A stretch of 64,000 bases of DNA, from positions 28,737,396 through 28,801,395 of the forward strand of contig CM043960.1 in the NCBI GenBank assembly GCA_014529385.2, in the 5' to 3' direction. Origin of the DNA: Adiantum capillus-veneris. Its lineage: Eukaryota; Streptophyta; Polypodiopsida; Polypodiales; Pteridaceae. This document shows positions 28,403 to 41,118 of this stretch, piece by piece; the stretch's first letter is position 1, and each line of letters starts with the position of its first letter. Position numbers and translations under genes: made by a program. The notes under the pieces are model-generated. The model was given only the letters and a program-made list of their open reading frames with translations, was not told where the DNA came from and did no database searches.

Positions 28403-31270
28403 ACTTTCTTCAAGACCAACAAGTACGAAGCCCAGATTTACTGGACCCAAATGAGGAGTTTGCAGTGAGGATAGACGACCATACCATCAATTTTGAAGAG
28501 GAGGTCAGGGCAAACAAACAAGATGACTTTTATATGGACGGAAATGGAGCACAGTATTGCAAGATACAAGACCCTGATTCTGTGGATAAATGGGGATTAG
28601 AGGTTGATACTCTAATACCATATAAGGTTGTAAAGGAGGGACCTTTGATGCTACAATCAAAAGGGTATGAGGTGATAGATGCTAAACCATTGAAACACAT
28701 CCCCACTGATAATCCAAGACTTGGAGTTTATTGTTGGGAAGAAAACAATATTACGGATTTGATATGGACTACCCATGCCAGATGAGGACAACTGACACCC
28801 TTGAAAATTGTGTACATTTTCAAGATCAAGAAAAAGGGATTAGCAAAACTTCCCGCTCATCTCTTTAGGGATTGTTACAACAAAAATTTTGTTATGATGA
28901 CTCCAAAAGAGATTGAAAAAACTAAGTACCAAGGACACTCAATCCGTCAAGTGATTATGGGAACCATACACGAAACCGATCAAAATGTGGATCCAAATTC
29001 TAGCATGGCCAATGAAAGAGGAAGTGCAGCAAGGAGTAGCCACCTCAATGATTCCAGCAGGGAAAAAAAGGAAAAAACCACCTCTAATAGGGGAGGAATG
29101 AGTGACACGAGGACGAGAAGAGGTCCACATGAGTCACACTTACCAAACAGCTGGTTCAAGGGATTACTAGGAGAAACACCGTCTACAAGGGAGAGAGTGG
29201 GTGTTGAACACAATCGTAGAGTCAGACCAACAAATTTCTAAAAGTGGGTCAAAAATATAGCGGGTCAGGGGATTTGTATGACTATTTAGCCAGCTTCAGA
29301 CAGGTTTTGAGAGTTGAGTGCATAACCAATGTCCACATAGTTTGAGGGATTTGGGATGACCTTGAAGGTCAAGACTTGGTTTGAGACCATACCTCTTGGA
29401 TTAATAACCAAATTAACGACTTTGGTAATGACATCTGCTGCTAGTTCTAAAATAGGAATAAAGCATAGTACGATACAAATCTATAGTTTCAAGCAAAAAC
29501 AATGAGAAACTATCAGAGATAGTGTGAGTCAAATGGGACAGTACATAGACACATGCCCGGAGTTGGAGATTCCAACCAAGGAAAGACTTGTCTCACTATT
29601 TTTAGAGGGGCCATTAGACAAATATTTGCATGATATTTTGTATAGAAAAGAACACATGACTTGGGAAGTGTGCTGTTTAAATGCGATCGACGAGCGATCG
29701 ACTTGAGGGACAATTGCGAGATCTTCAATGAGGAAAGCATAGCTAGAGATACACAAAGCGAGCGAACCACACCCACTGTGCTAGCACAAGTAGGATCAGA
29801 TGTTGTAGCTCTTGCCGGTACTATAGAGGACATGCTTAAACGCATGAACAATATGATGATCAACATGCAAAGGATGCCGATGAGAGGCCCAATGTAAGGA
29901 CCAAATCAAGGACAACATATGGGACAACAAAGGAAATTAAAATGGTGCACCATTGAAGGAAAATGGACAAATTGTGAGACAAACAAGTGCTACTACAAGC
30001 TTAAATATGATGGAAATTTCTAGTATGTGCCAATGGGTGCAGTCTAGATGCGATCGAATTGGGAACCAAAAAATGAAAATTATCATAACTATGGAGCAGA
30101 TGACCATTGGAAAAATGATTGTCCTTGATTGGATAAGAATGCAAGCCCTATAGAATCATATTGTGGAGCATGTGGACGCCAAGGGTGGACACTTTCTTGA
30201 AGATTTTCCTAGGAATCTAGCAAACAAAGGAAAAACTACCATAAATTTAGTTCAAGTTGTGCCGAGTAGTTCATCAGAAGGGAGATTGATAATTCCTGTT
30301 TGAGTGATGACCCAAGGAGAACAAACAAAAAATGCAAATGGATCTGATAAATCCAGCAATTCCTTCCAAAACTCCAGGAACAAAAGGCGCAAAAGATACA
30401 AACTCAAGAGGCCAAAATAGCAAAAGGAGATCAAAGGGAAGATACAAAAGGAAATACAAGAAAAAATGTAGACTCTTTCAACAGATTTCAAGGGACTTGA
30501 ATCAAAATTGGTTGGATGGGTACTCGTTCATAAAATCTATGAACCAATCAACACAACTTTCCAAGCTTTCCAAGCTGGGTTAAAAGCCGATCAAACATTG
30601 GAAAAACCAATGGAAAAACTATCCAAAAATGGAAGCAGTAGAAGCTTACAAAAACCCGATGCAAATCACGCAAACCCTGATGGAAAATAAAATCCTGAGC
30701 GAGAAGTCATAGGAAAACCAGCAGATGTTGAGACCAAAACCATGAGAGAAAAAGCTCAAGAAAAGGGTGGGTCAAAAACTTGGGAAAATGATGATGCGCA
30801 ACCACCTAAACTAGAAGCTCTTGATAGTGAAAAAGGATGGGACGGGGTGTCAATAGTTGAAGATGATTGGCCAAACTATCTGTGGGAACGAGTCACGGAA
30901 GCAAAAGATGGGAGTTTGACTCTTAAATCAACACCAATTGAAGAAGTTCGGTTTGACAAACCACCCATGAAACTAGATGAACAATAATTGTATGGAGATT
31001 GGGAATGAGAGCAATCAAGCTCTACGAAAGCTTGAACCTTGGAGACACTACCATCTTAGCTAGGAGAGAATGTAGAGAAATTGATGGTCTGCAAAACAAA
31101 AAAACTAGAAAGGCCAAAAAAAACTTCGGGTGTGGCTAATCTAGAATCCATTATGTTAGCACCAATTCGGTGCATAATCACTTTGGGTGCGCTATTGAAG
31201 TTGAGATCACATCTATGGGGAGATATACAAACCACCATGCAAAAGATGGGATTAAAAGGAGCTTATTGAA
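28400..31270 (+). pseudogene. gag: Element C1 gag
   Basis: Frames at 28,465-28,785 and 28,801-29,241 give an N-terminal region (LMLQSKGYEVIDAKPLKHIP and a basic Ser/Arg linker). Then SGSGD-like sequence near 29,262, equivalent to YSGSGDPYAHVSLFKQVLRA of C2, marks the capsid-type domain, followed by IDTCPELEIPTKERLVSLFL. Degenerate knuckles (GADDHWKNDC) lie near 30,095-30,130. The C-terminal linker WPNYLWERV ... DGSLTLKSTPIEEV (about 30,870-30,960) and ESIMLAPIRCIITLGALL at 31,147 match C2. Many stops separate the pieces. Confidence 0.65.
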
Positions 31271-31397
31271 TGAACCTAGAAAAATTGCAAAATAAGGAGA
31301 TACAGACTAGACTTGTGAAGTCTTTACCTATGAACAAGGTCAAAGACTATTGTGAAGGGAATGAGGGAAACACAATTCAATACAATACAATGATGTA

Positions 31398-32156
31398 ATG
31401 ACCCTGGCTATTTTAGACAGTGGAGCAGGAATTTCCATAGCAACCAAAGTTGTATGGGAAGCTTGGGGAAAGCCAACAATTAGACAAACAAGAATGAAAC
31501 TGCAATTGGCAGATAAAGACATAGAGAAACCAATGGGCATACTAGAGAATGTGAAATTTTGGTGGGATTGACTACCAGCAACTTTTTCCATTGTAGACTT
31601 TGGGAAGAAATTCAATTATGGAATCATCTTGGGAATACCGTTCATGAGACAGATACAACTAATCCAAGATTGGGGCAATGATTATCTCTACTTGAAACAA
31701 GTAGGGGAAATTACTCGAGTGCACTTGAAGAACCATTCTTACAAGGATTTTATGAGGACACCAACACATGAATTGGACTCGGAGACCTGTACAGAGACTA
31801 CACTGCCATCATGGGTACATCAAAACACTCCAATTTGGATGTGTGGGGCTTCTCAATCGGGTAGTTTACAAAGGGAATCCTGCATTTTAGACAAAGAAGC
31901 ACATGATGCAGATTACATACTAGAACCATTCAAACCCTTTGAATGGACTCAGATCCTGGCCACAATGGGTGTATGTGTTAATGAATCTACACCTACACAC
32001 TTTTGTGACGAAGAGGGCTATGATATAGTGCCAATCCAAATCGTATTTATTGAGATGATGGAGCAACAAAAAGTATTCTTTGATCACTATTATGATGCTA
32101 CGAACGAGTTGGAAGAAAAATCAATTACAACAAAGGAATTTGACAGTGAAAAAGAG
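31398..32156 (+). pseudogene. pol: Element C1 protease
   Basis: MTLAILDSGAGISIATKVVW at 31,398 carries the intact D-S-G-A active-site motif; YGIILGIPFMRQI at about 31,617-31,655 is the second conserved strand. One TGA at 31,569 interrupts a frame that is otherwise open to a stop at 32,157. After the protease fold the frame continues about 150 codons without a recognised domain (acidic end). Confidence 0.75.
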
Positions 32157-32700
32157 TAGGTAAGAGCCAAACTTCTACTCAGAGGAGGGGAAAAAATATT
32201 TTTTGAGTTCCCAAACCAACACTGAAGACGCCAACAAAGATACCAAAGGAAACGAGACAATAACTAAAGAAAGAGAACTACAAAACGGCCACTAGACACC
32301 AAAACTCAATTCTTAATGAAAGTGAATGAATCAAACTGGATTAAAGATAGGATAAATGGAATGTATCCAAACTTAGAGTATTCAAAGAGACAAAACCAAA
32401 TGAAATCAAAGTTAATCAAGCCTGATAAAACAAAAGCAAAAGAATCTCTGATGACAAAAACAAAGTATAAAGCAAAATACAAAGAAGTAAAACCAACTTT
32501 GAAAGAAGTGTGGACCACAAAAATGGAATCAGATAGTGACAGACTGGGGAAAATCAATGTTCTAACTCATTATAAAATTTACACTTTGCAAGATCGCAGG
32601 TTCATTGTAGAGCAACCCTTGCGACAATCAATAGAACTCGGGCAGCTCCTGTAAAGGACCAAATAATACCAAGCTAATTGACCTTGCAAAGCCTAGAGAA
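32157..32700 (+). other. Position of the missing C1 reverse transcriptase
   Basis: Between protease and RNase H there is a Lys-rich frame (32,316-32,654) with no RT motif: no palm-domain blocks and no x-x-D-D box. At about 32,715 the RNase H connection sequence begins (SFQKLKQALTLVPIL). A deletion of most of the RT, at least 600 bp by comparison with element D, is inferred. Confidence 0.6.
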
Positions 32701-33125
32701 GAGCCAAAACCTGCATACATGATGAATATGAGGAATCATTCCAAAAGCTTAAGCAAGCCTTGACCTTAGTACCAATACTAAAATCTCCAGATTGAAAAAA
32801 AGCGTTTCATGTACATGTCGATGCTTCAAGTTATGCCATTTGCTGCATCTTAGCCCATCCCAGAGAGGGAACCATGGATTTTCCTATCTCCTATGCTAGT
32901 CGACAATTAAATTTGGTAGAAAATAACTATACAGCCACAAAAAGAGAAGGTCTTGGTATGGTGTATTCAGTGAAGAAATTCCAACACTTCTTGTTAGCTA
33001 ACAAGTTTGTCTTTTTTGTAGATCATCAAGCCTTACAATATTTGGTGAATAAACCATGCAATACAAGGAGGATAGTAGGATAGTTTATCATCTTACTTGA
33101 GTTTGACTTCATAGTTGTAGTGAAA
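32700..33125 (+). pseudogene. pol: Element C1 RNase H
   Basis: FHVHVDASSYAICCILAH, DFPISYASRQLNLVENNYTA, TKREGLGMVYSVKKFQHFLL and FFVDHQALQYLVNKP give the first Asp (VDAS), the Glu (REGLGMV) and the Asp of VDHQ. Stops at about 32,795 and 33,081 break it. It normally follows RT, which is absent here. Confidence 0.8.
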
Positions 33126-33224
33126 AAGGCACTACTTACTAGCAGGTAGATCATCTATCAAAACTCACCACTGGGGAAGCACCTAAAGGGGTAGACGATG
33201 ACTTACCCAATGCATATCTATTCT

Positions 33225-33610
33225 TTGTGGAAATGATTCCAAGATGCTCAAAAGATCTTGTGTACTTAATGACTATAACGCAAGTGGATTCTCAATTATT
33301 AATTCCTATTACACCACAATTGATTAATCAATCTGCCCTATATCAATGGCGGGTTGGAAGATTGTATCACAAAAACAAGGATGGAATCTTGTTCTTGTGC
33401 ATTAATCCTGAGGAACAAGAATCCTATTAGAGTCAAGCTCATACCACAATCGTAGGTCTACATTTTGCAAGAGATCAAACCTTACAAAGATTAACTTGGT
33501 TGGTGGGTGTTTATTGGCCTACCATGAAGAGAGACATTCATCATTACACAAATGATTACTCTCAATGTAAAGAAAAAGTTTCAATATCCCATGCCAGGTT
33601 ATTCCACAAT
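33225..33610 (+). pseudogene. Extra integrase-type zinc module in C1
   Basis: ALYQWRVGRLYHKNKDG ... HTTIVGLHFARDQTLQRL ... VYWPTMKRDIHHYTNDYSQC has the spacing of a gypsy H2C2 module, with the first Cys changed to Tyr. A second, better module follows at about 33,820-33,955. An in-frame TAG (33,428) breaks it. A single such module is usual. Confidence 0.55.
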
Positions 33611-33719
33611 TCAGTGATGCCATAGTGGAGTACATACCTAGTAGAATATCTGACTAACAAAATGTTCTCAGAAGACATGTGTGAAAGACAAAAAAAGAGC
33701 AATAGTAAATAAGGCATCC

Positions 33720-34845
33720 AACTATACAATGATTGATAACCAGCTCTATCAATGAGGGAAAGATCAATAGCTCAAACTTTGCGCCAATGAATAGGATTAT
33801 CTTCCTATTTTGGAACAAGCACATGCAAGTCTATCAGGGGGTCACTTCTCTCATGAAACAAGAGCCAAAGCTATATTGATGGCAAGCATTGGATTGCCAA
33901 CTTTGTTTGCTAATGAAAAAGAAGTTGTTCGACGATGCGATGCATGCCAATGAGCAAAAATGCCAATGAGAATGGATAATATGCCACTGCAACCTATGAT
34001 GGGAGCACGTGCATTTTCTAAATGGGGTATAGACATGGGTCCAATACAACCACCAACTTACGAAACTCAGGCACAATATATTATTGTGACCATAGATTAC
34101 TTAACCAAGTGGGGTGAGGCACGAGTCACCAAGAAGAACGATGCTAGAACCACTGCTGTATTCCTGTATGGCTACATATTTACTAGATACAGACTTCCTA
34201 TTGAGCTTGTGAGTGATTGCGGTTTGAATTTCCTCAATGAGGTAATAGAATATATACTAAATGAGTTCATGGTATTCTATAACAATTTTGCACCCTATGA
34301 TCCTCAAGAAAATGATCAAGCAGAACATACAAACAAAATTTTGAGCTCTGTACTAACCAGGATTGTTAGTTTAGGTAGAACGGACTAGGAAATGCATCTT
34401 CATTCTTCCTTGTGGGCTTATTGTGAACATGAATCCTTTTAATTTGGTTTATGGCCTGGATGCAATATTGCTAATTTAGTTCTTACTACCCACTCTCAGA
34501 GTTGCAACTGAATTGGAATGGAAATGACACGAGTTGTCAGAACGACTCGAGGACTTAGAGCACGTAGATGAACAATGTTTAGCAGCCATTTCCACATATA
34601 CGCACCAAAAAAAAAAAACAAAAATAGTTCTTTGACTCACATTTGCTGACTAAAGTTTTTAAACCATGGGATTTAGTCCTAGTATACTCGTTGAAACAAC
34701 ATATATCCAATGTCAAGAAAAAAGGACATGGTCCTTCTGTCATTGACGATGTTTCGCCAAGTGGGGCCATTAGGTTAGCCACCTTAGATGGGGAATCATG
34801 GAAAATTGGATTAGTGGATGTTGAATCCACAAATACAACATTCCC
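33720..34845 (+). pseudogene. pol: Element C1 integrase
   Basis: The zinc module ASLSGGHFSHETRAKAIL ... RCDACQ is at about 33,826-33,952. The core has KWGIDMGPIQPP (first Asp), LVSDCGLNFLNE (second Asp) and ENDQAEHTNKILS (Glu; usual form is [10 protein letters not shown]). The C-terminal domain includes FKPWDLVLVYSLK and a GESWKIGLVDVE end. Stops at 33,955 and 34,386 and a frame change near 34,840 are present. The frame passes into the next domain without an LTR between. Confidence 0.75.
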
Positions 34846-35565
34846 TTGACTAATGAACTTTTGCAGAGAATGCATGCATCCAAGGAAAGGAAGCTTAAAA
34901 AACAACATGTTATTGAGGAGGCTCAAGAGGAGGTGCACATGCAAGTTTTAAAAGGAAAAATTGCAAGACAACCTATTCCTCAAGTTGTACCACTCAATAT
35001 TCTCCAAATTCAACCCTTAGCAAAGGATGATATCAAGATTGATGACAAGTGGATGGACGGTCTTGATATGCGAATCACCGTGAATCTGAACAAGGATTAC
35101 AAAGTCAAGGCTTTAGCAAATACAAGAGCCCAAGTCAATGTGGTTAGCTATTCTACTTATTGCAAAGCAACTACTCAACCACTTGAGTATTGTTGAGCCA
35201 CTGTCAATGGCTGCAACAAGAGAGTCAGTCCAACTCTAGGGAAAATCAACTTGAATATTATGGTTCATGGATTCTCTTGCCCGCATACTTTCATATGTAT
35301 AGCGGATGAACATATGAATGAGGACAAAATATTAGGTGTTCCTTGGATGAGATCTATAAGCAATCCAAGATTGGGATGCCAAAAATCTGGAACTTACACT
35401 CAAAAGAAGGACAACTAAAAATGCCATTTGCATACAACGAGGAATGGAAAGCAGCTCTCGGTGATTTCCAATGAAATAAGCATGAGTCATCAGCCACGAT
35501 TACAACTACTGCTCCACTAAGGACTTCTTCTTCTCAACTTGTGCACGGAACAATGCAAGTTTGGA
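34846..35565 (+). pseudogene. Second retropepsin-like domain downstream of C1 integrase, interrupted by element A
   Basis: About 116 codons from LTNELLQRMHASKERKLKKQ, then DMRITVNLNKDYKVKALANT, with NTRAQVNVVSYSTY where D-T-G-A-Q-V-N-V would be expected, so the catalytic Asp and Gly are changed. HMNEDKILGVPWMRSI resembles the second conserved strand of retropepsins. A TGA at 35,194 breaks it. The frame continues to TMQVW at 35,565, where element A begins, and resumes at 44,733 with IPKS. I infer a degenerate protease-like accessory domain, not the primary protease. Confidence 0.55.
35561..35565. repeat. Target duplication TTGGA of element A, left copy
   Basis: Identical to 44,728-44,732. Confidence 0.9.
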
Positions 35566-37398
<1,833 letters not shown>

Positions 37399-37399
37399 T

Positions 37400-37411
37400 T
37401 GGTATCAGAGC
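37400..37411 (+). promoter_or_regulatory. Element A primer-binding site
   Basis: TGGTATCAGAGC, one base after the LTR; complementary to initiator-Met tRNA. Confidence 0.95.
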
Positions 37412-37812
37412 ATTTGGTTTCTCTTTTCTTGCTTAAGAAGAGAGGTCCTTAAGTAGCCTATAAATGGTTGATGTTGTTAATTATAATAGAGTAAGTGGAA
37501 CTGGGATCTAATATCGGTTTTGTTAAGCCCACTATGTGGGGGATGGTGCACACCTCGGGAGCTTTGGACTTAATAATGGAGTCTTTTTAGACTTGCCTAC
37601 GGCTTTACCATTATTGAGCCATAAGAAGTCCGAAAGGAGCTAGCCCTTGGCCACTCTTCTATGTTAGAACTAGTCCTGTACTCTCTATAATTAACCACTT
37701 TGAGCCGTGGGTGTAGATACTTAAGAGCCGATTTTCAAAGGCTAAGAGAAGTGGCAACTAAGGTTTTGAACTGGCAAAGCATACACTAAGTATAAACATA
37801 AATTTTGTTAAC

Positions 37813-39200
37813 ATGGCTGACAATAATCAAGAGAGTAGAATGAACATTGATAGCTTTGATTTTGCACATGAAGGTGCTAATGATGATGCTCCCATATTTG
37901 TGAATTATCTTGTCACTAGGTTGCAGCAAGCTATGGGCAACCCTGCTTTGCAAGCCGAAGTTACTCAACAACTTCGTGCTTATGGAATTTCCCTTCCTCT
38001 CCTAGAGGAGAGAGAGCTTAGGAGGCCTCTTGAAGAGACCCCCAAAAGAAGACTCTCTCCCATTCGAGAGGAGGAATCCAAAGAGAAAGAAAGCAATGAA
38101 AGTCTAAGTTCTTCTGAAGAGGTGGCTCCACGAAGACGGCGGTCTAGACGATCGCCTACTGCTCCCAAGAGGAAAAGAGAAACCTATAGTCCTTCTCCTC
38201 ATCACTCTGAAAGGCAAGAGAGGAAACAAAGGAAGAAAAGGGCTAGGAAGAGGTCAGTCTCTTCTCCTTCTTCTTCACCTTCCTCCTCTTCCGATGAAAG
38301 TTATGGCTATTCTCCTAGAGAATACAAGAGGGGAGGACATCGCAAATCATTTCCTGCATGGCGAAGGTCACAAAAGCTAAAGAAGTTCAAGGAGGGAGGA
38401 AAGAGTATCTCTTTTCTCACCTACGATGGCACCTTTGGTGCTACCGAAAAAGTGTTCCTTCATCCAGCATATTGATGCGGCCTTTGGGGACGAGGGCTTC
38501 ACAGAGTCCTCCAAGCTATGCCATGTAGCTATGCACTTCCAAAAATCAGCTCGTCAATGGTGGTCTAGCCTTCGTGGCAATGGAGAAGCCCCAAAGACAT
38601 GGAAAACTCTATGAGTTTCCATCATGAAGCAATTTCTTCCAAGTGATACTAAAGATAAAGTTCTTACCGAATGGCGCGGCTTGAAGCTCATCTCTCATGA
38701 GTCTATCAACAAGTATGTAGACAAGTTTTGGGATTTACATCTCAAAGCTACTGTCTTTCAAAAGATAGACTTTGCCGAGAAAAGACAACAATTTTGTGCG
38801 GGATTACCTGAAGAGATGGCCGAATACATCAACTCTCAACGGCCCGGTACTATTACTGAAGTAATCCACCACACCATGGTTGCTTCACGCATCAATTTCC
38901 ATCAAGGGGCTAGACGTAATGTCAAGCCCATGGAAAACAAAGATAAAAATGATGCAAAGGGGAAATCCAATGCTCAAAATAATTCCCAAGGCACTTCCAA
39001 CAACAACAACAACAACAACAACAATTGGTCCAAGGAGAAGGGAGTTTACAAAGGTAAAAAAAAACTCTCTCCTGAAGAGCTTGAAGCTTTTCGCAAGGAC
39101 CATAAGTGTTTCAAGTGTGGAGAGCAAGGACATGGCTATCATTCTTGCCCCAAGAAGAATACTCGCAATGAGACTCCTAGGGCTTCCACCATCGAAGCTC
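37813..39200 (+). pseudogene. gag: Element A gag
   Basis: Begins MADNNQESRMNIDSFDFAHE. The N-terminal part has a Ser/Arg-rich basic region (RRRRSRRSPTAPKRKRE, then an S-P-S-S-S-P stretch) around residues 100-170, unusual for the family's short gag start. The capsid-type part follows in another frame (SFIQHIDAAFGDEGFTESSK, ARQWWSSLRGNGEAPKTW, FLPSDTKDKVLTEWRGLKLI, KIDFAEKRQQFCAGLPEEM). One zinc knuckle, CFKCGEQGHGYHSC, lies at about 39,109-39,150 after a poly-Asn tract encoded by (AAC)n. Breaks: a frameshift at about 38,450 and a TGA at 38,612-38,614. Confidence 0.9.
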
Positions 39201-39229
39201 CAAAAGAGGATGCTCATTGCAAAGGATCA

Positions 39230-39620
39230 TCACTTTCCTATGCGTGGGGAAAGGTAAGAGAGCATGATGCCTTCATCTTGTTTGACCCACGCTCTACTCT
39301 CAACTTCATATCAATAGAGTTGGCCACCAAGTTGGGCATTCAAGCTTTTGAGATGGGAGATATAGTAACAGCCGATGCAGCTTTCAAGGGACAACAAGCC
39401 TCCGTTACTCCCTTGATTGGGAAGTTGAGGCTTCATGTCCAAAGATATGTCGACAAAGAAGACTTCTTCATCTCTCCTCTCCAACATCAGGATGTTATCC
39501 TAGGGGCACCATGGTTTGATCGCATGGCTGCCAACATGAAGTTCCCTGAAAGGAGAATTTACTTCACCTACATGGGAAAGAACATGTATATAGATGCTAG
39601 TGAGCGTGGTCGCACTATTC
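39230..39620 (+). pseudogene. pol: Element A protease with altered active site
   Basis: AFILFDPRSTLNFISIELAT at about 39,270 aligns with the retropepsin active site, but D-P-R-S stands where D-S/T-G-S/A is needed; two base changes would account for it. QDVILGAPWFDRM at about 39,490 is the second conserved strand. The frame is continuous with gag upstream and RT downstream (38,624-40,093). The enzyme is probably inactive. Confidence 0.8.
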
Positions 39621-39789
39621 CACTTGTAAATCCTCTTTCTTTTGATAAATCAATGAAGAGCTCAGTTTCTGCGTACATGATTTATGTCAAAGAGTCTCTA
39701 AAAGCTAATAATGTTTCATCAAATGAAAATGATAGGAATCAAGAAGAGTTAGACTTGTCTACTTTTCTAAAAGGATTCCAAGATGTGTT

Positions 39790-40509
39790 CATCGATGATA
39801 TCCCTATGGACCTACCTCCAAAACGAGGGGATGATGACCATCGTATTGAGCTCCTTCCAGGAAGCTCACCACCTAACAAACCTCCTTATCGAGTCTCACA
39901 AGCTCAACAAGAGGAGATTATGAGGCAAGTACACGAATTGGTAGACAAAGGGATGGTGAGGCCTAGTTCCTCTCCCTTTTGTTCTCCAGTCCTTTTAGTG
40001 CAAAAGAAAGATGGTACATACCGTATGTGTGTGGACTATCGAGCACTAAACCATATCACTATCAAAAAAACAGATTTCCTGTGCCTCAGGTAGAAGATCT
40101 GTTTGATAAGCTACAAGGCTCTACCTACTTCAGTAGGATTGACCTTAAGAGTGGCTATCATCAAATAAGGATAGTGGATGAAGATATCCTAAAGACCGCG
40201 TTTCGCACAACATTTGGTCTTTATGAATATCTAGTCATGCCTTTTGGCTTGACTAATGCACCAGCTACTTTCAATCGTCTCATGGAGAAAATTTTTAGAC
40301 CATATCATAAATTCACTGGAGTGTTCTTTGATGATATCATCATCTACTCCAAGTCTTTGGAGGAACATAAGCAACATCTCCAAGTGATTTTTCAAGCCTT
40401 GAGGGAGAACAAACGTTTTCTCAACCAAAAGAAAAGTGGATTCTTCCTTCAAGAGATTCAATATCTAAGTCATATTATCTCTCACGATGGTATTCGTATG
40501 GATTCATAA
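39790..40509 (+). pseudogene. pol: Element A reverse transcriptase
   Basis: Blocks in order: HRIELLPGSSPPNKPPYRVS, VRPSSSPFCSPVLLVQKKDG, MCVDYRALNHITIKK, then after a frameshift in an A-run at about 40,060 FPVPQVEDLFDKLQGSTYFS, IDLKSGYHQIRI, KTAFRTTFGLYEYLVMPFGL, TNAPATF, the catalytic GVFFDDIIIYSK (F-F-D-D), and IQYLSHIISHDGI. A TAA at 40,507 ends the frame before the RNase H. Apart from these two lesions the domain is complete. Confidence 0.95.
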
Positions 40510-41103
40510 AAGTTAGAGGTAATAAAATCATGGCCTAACCCAAGGAATCTACATGAGCTAAGAAGCTTTATTGGTATGTGTGCATACTATAGACGCTTCA
40601 TAGCAAAATTATCTCAAGTAGCAGGACCACTACACGACTTAACAAAGAAGAATGTTAAGTTTGTATGGACTACTAAGGAGCAAAATGCTTTTGAAAAACT
40701 CAAAGAGAATCTTACTTCCCAACCAGTCCTCGTGCTTCCGGATCTCTCAAAGCCATTTGAGGTCCAATGTGATGCTTGTGGTGATTGCCTTGGAGCGGAT
40801 TTGCTTCAAGAAGGGCATGCCATAGCATATGAGAGCCGAAGGCTCAATAGTGATGAACGAATCTTGGGCATTTATGAGAAAGAGCTTTTAGCTGTTCTAC
40901 ATGCCCTAGACACATGGAAGCACTACCTATTGGGGACTCCATTTATCCTACGAACCGACCACCAAAGTCTCAAGTATTTCATGACGCAAACCAAACTTTC
41001 CGACAAACAAATGAGGTGGGCAAATTTTATTTCGCAATTTAATTTTCATATTGCTCACATAGCTGGTAAGCACAATCAAGTTGCCGATGCACTTTCACGA
41101 TGA
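40510..41103 (+). pseudogene. pol: Element A RNase H
   Basis: LRSFIGMCAYYRRFI, KPFEVQCDACGDCLGADLLQ (first Asp), AYESRRLNSDERILGIYEKE (Glu in YEKELLAV), RTDHQSLKYFMTQTKL (Asp), and HNQVADALSR. Open from 40,576 to a TGA at 41,101-41,103, where gypsy elements usually read Arg; a C-to-T change at a CpG would explain it. Confidence 0.95.
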
Positions 41104-41118
41104 CCAAAAGTTAATGCG

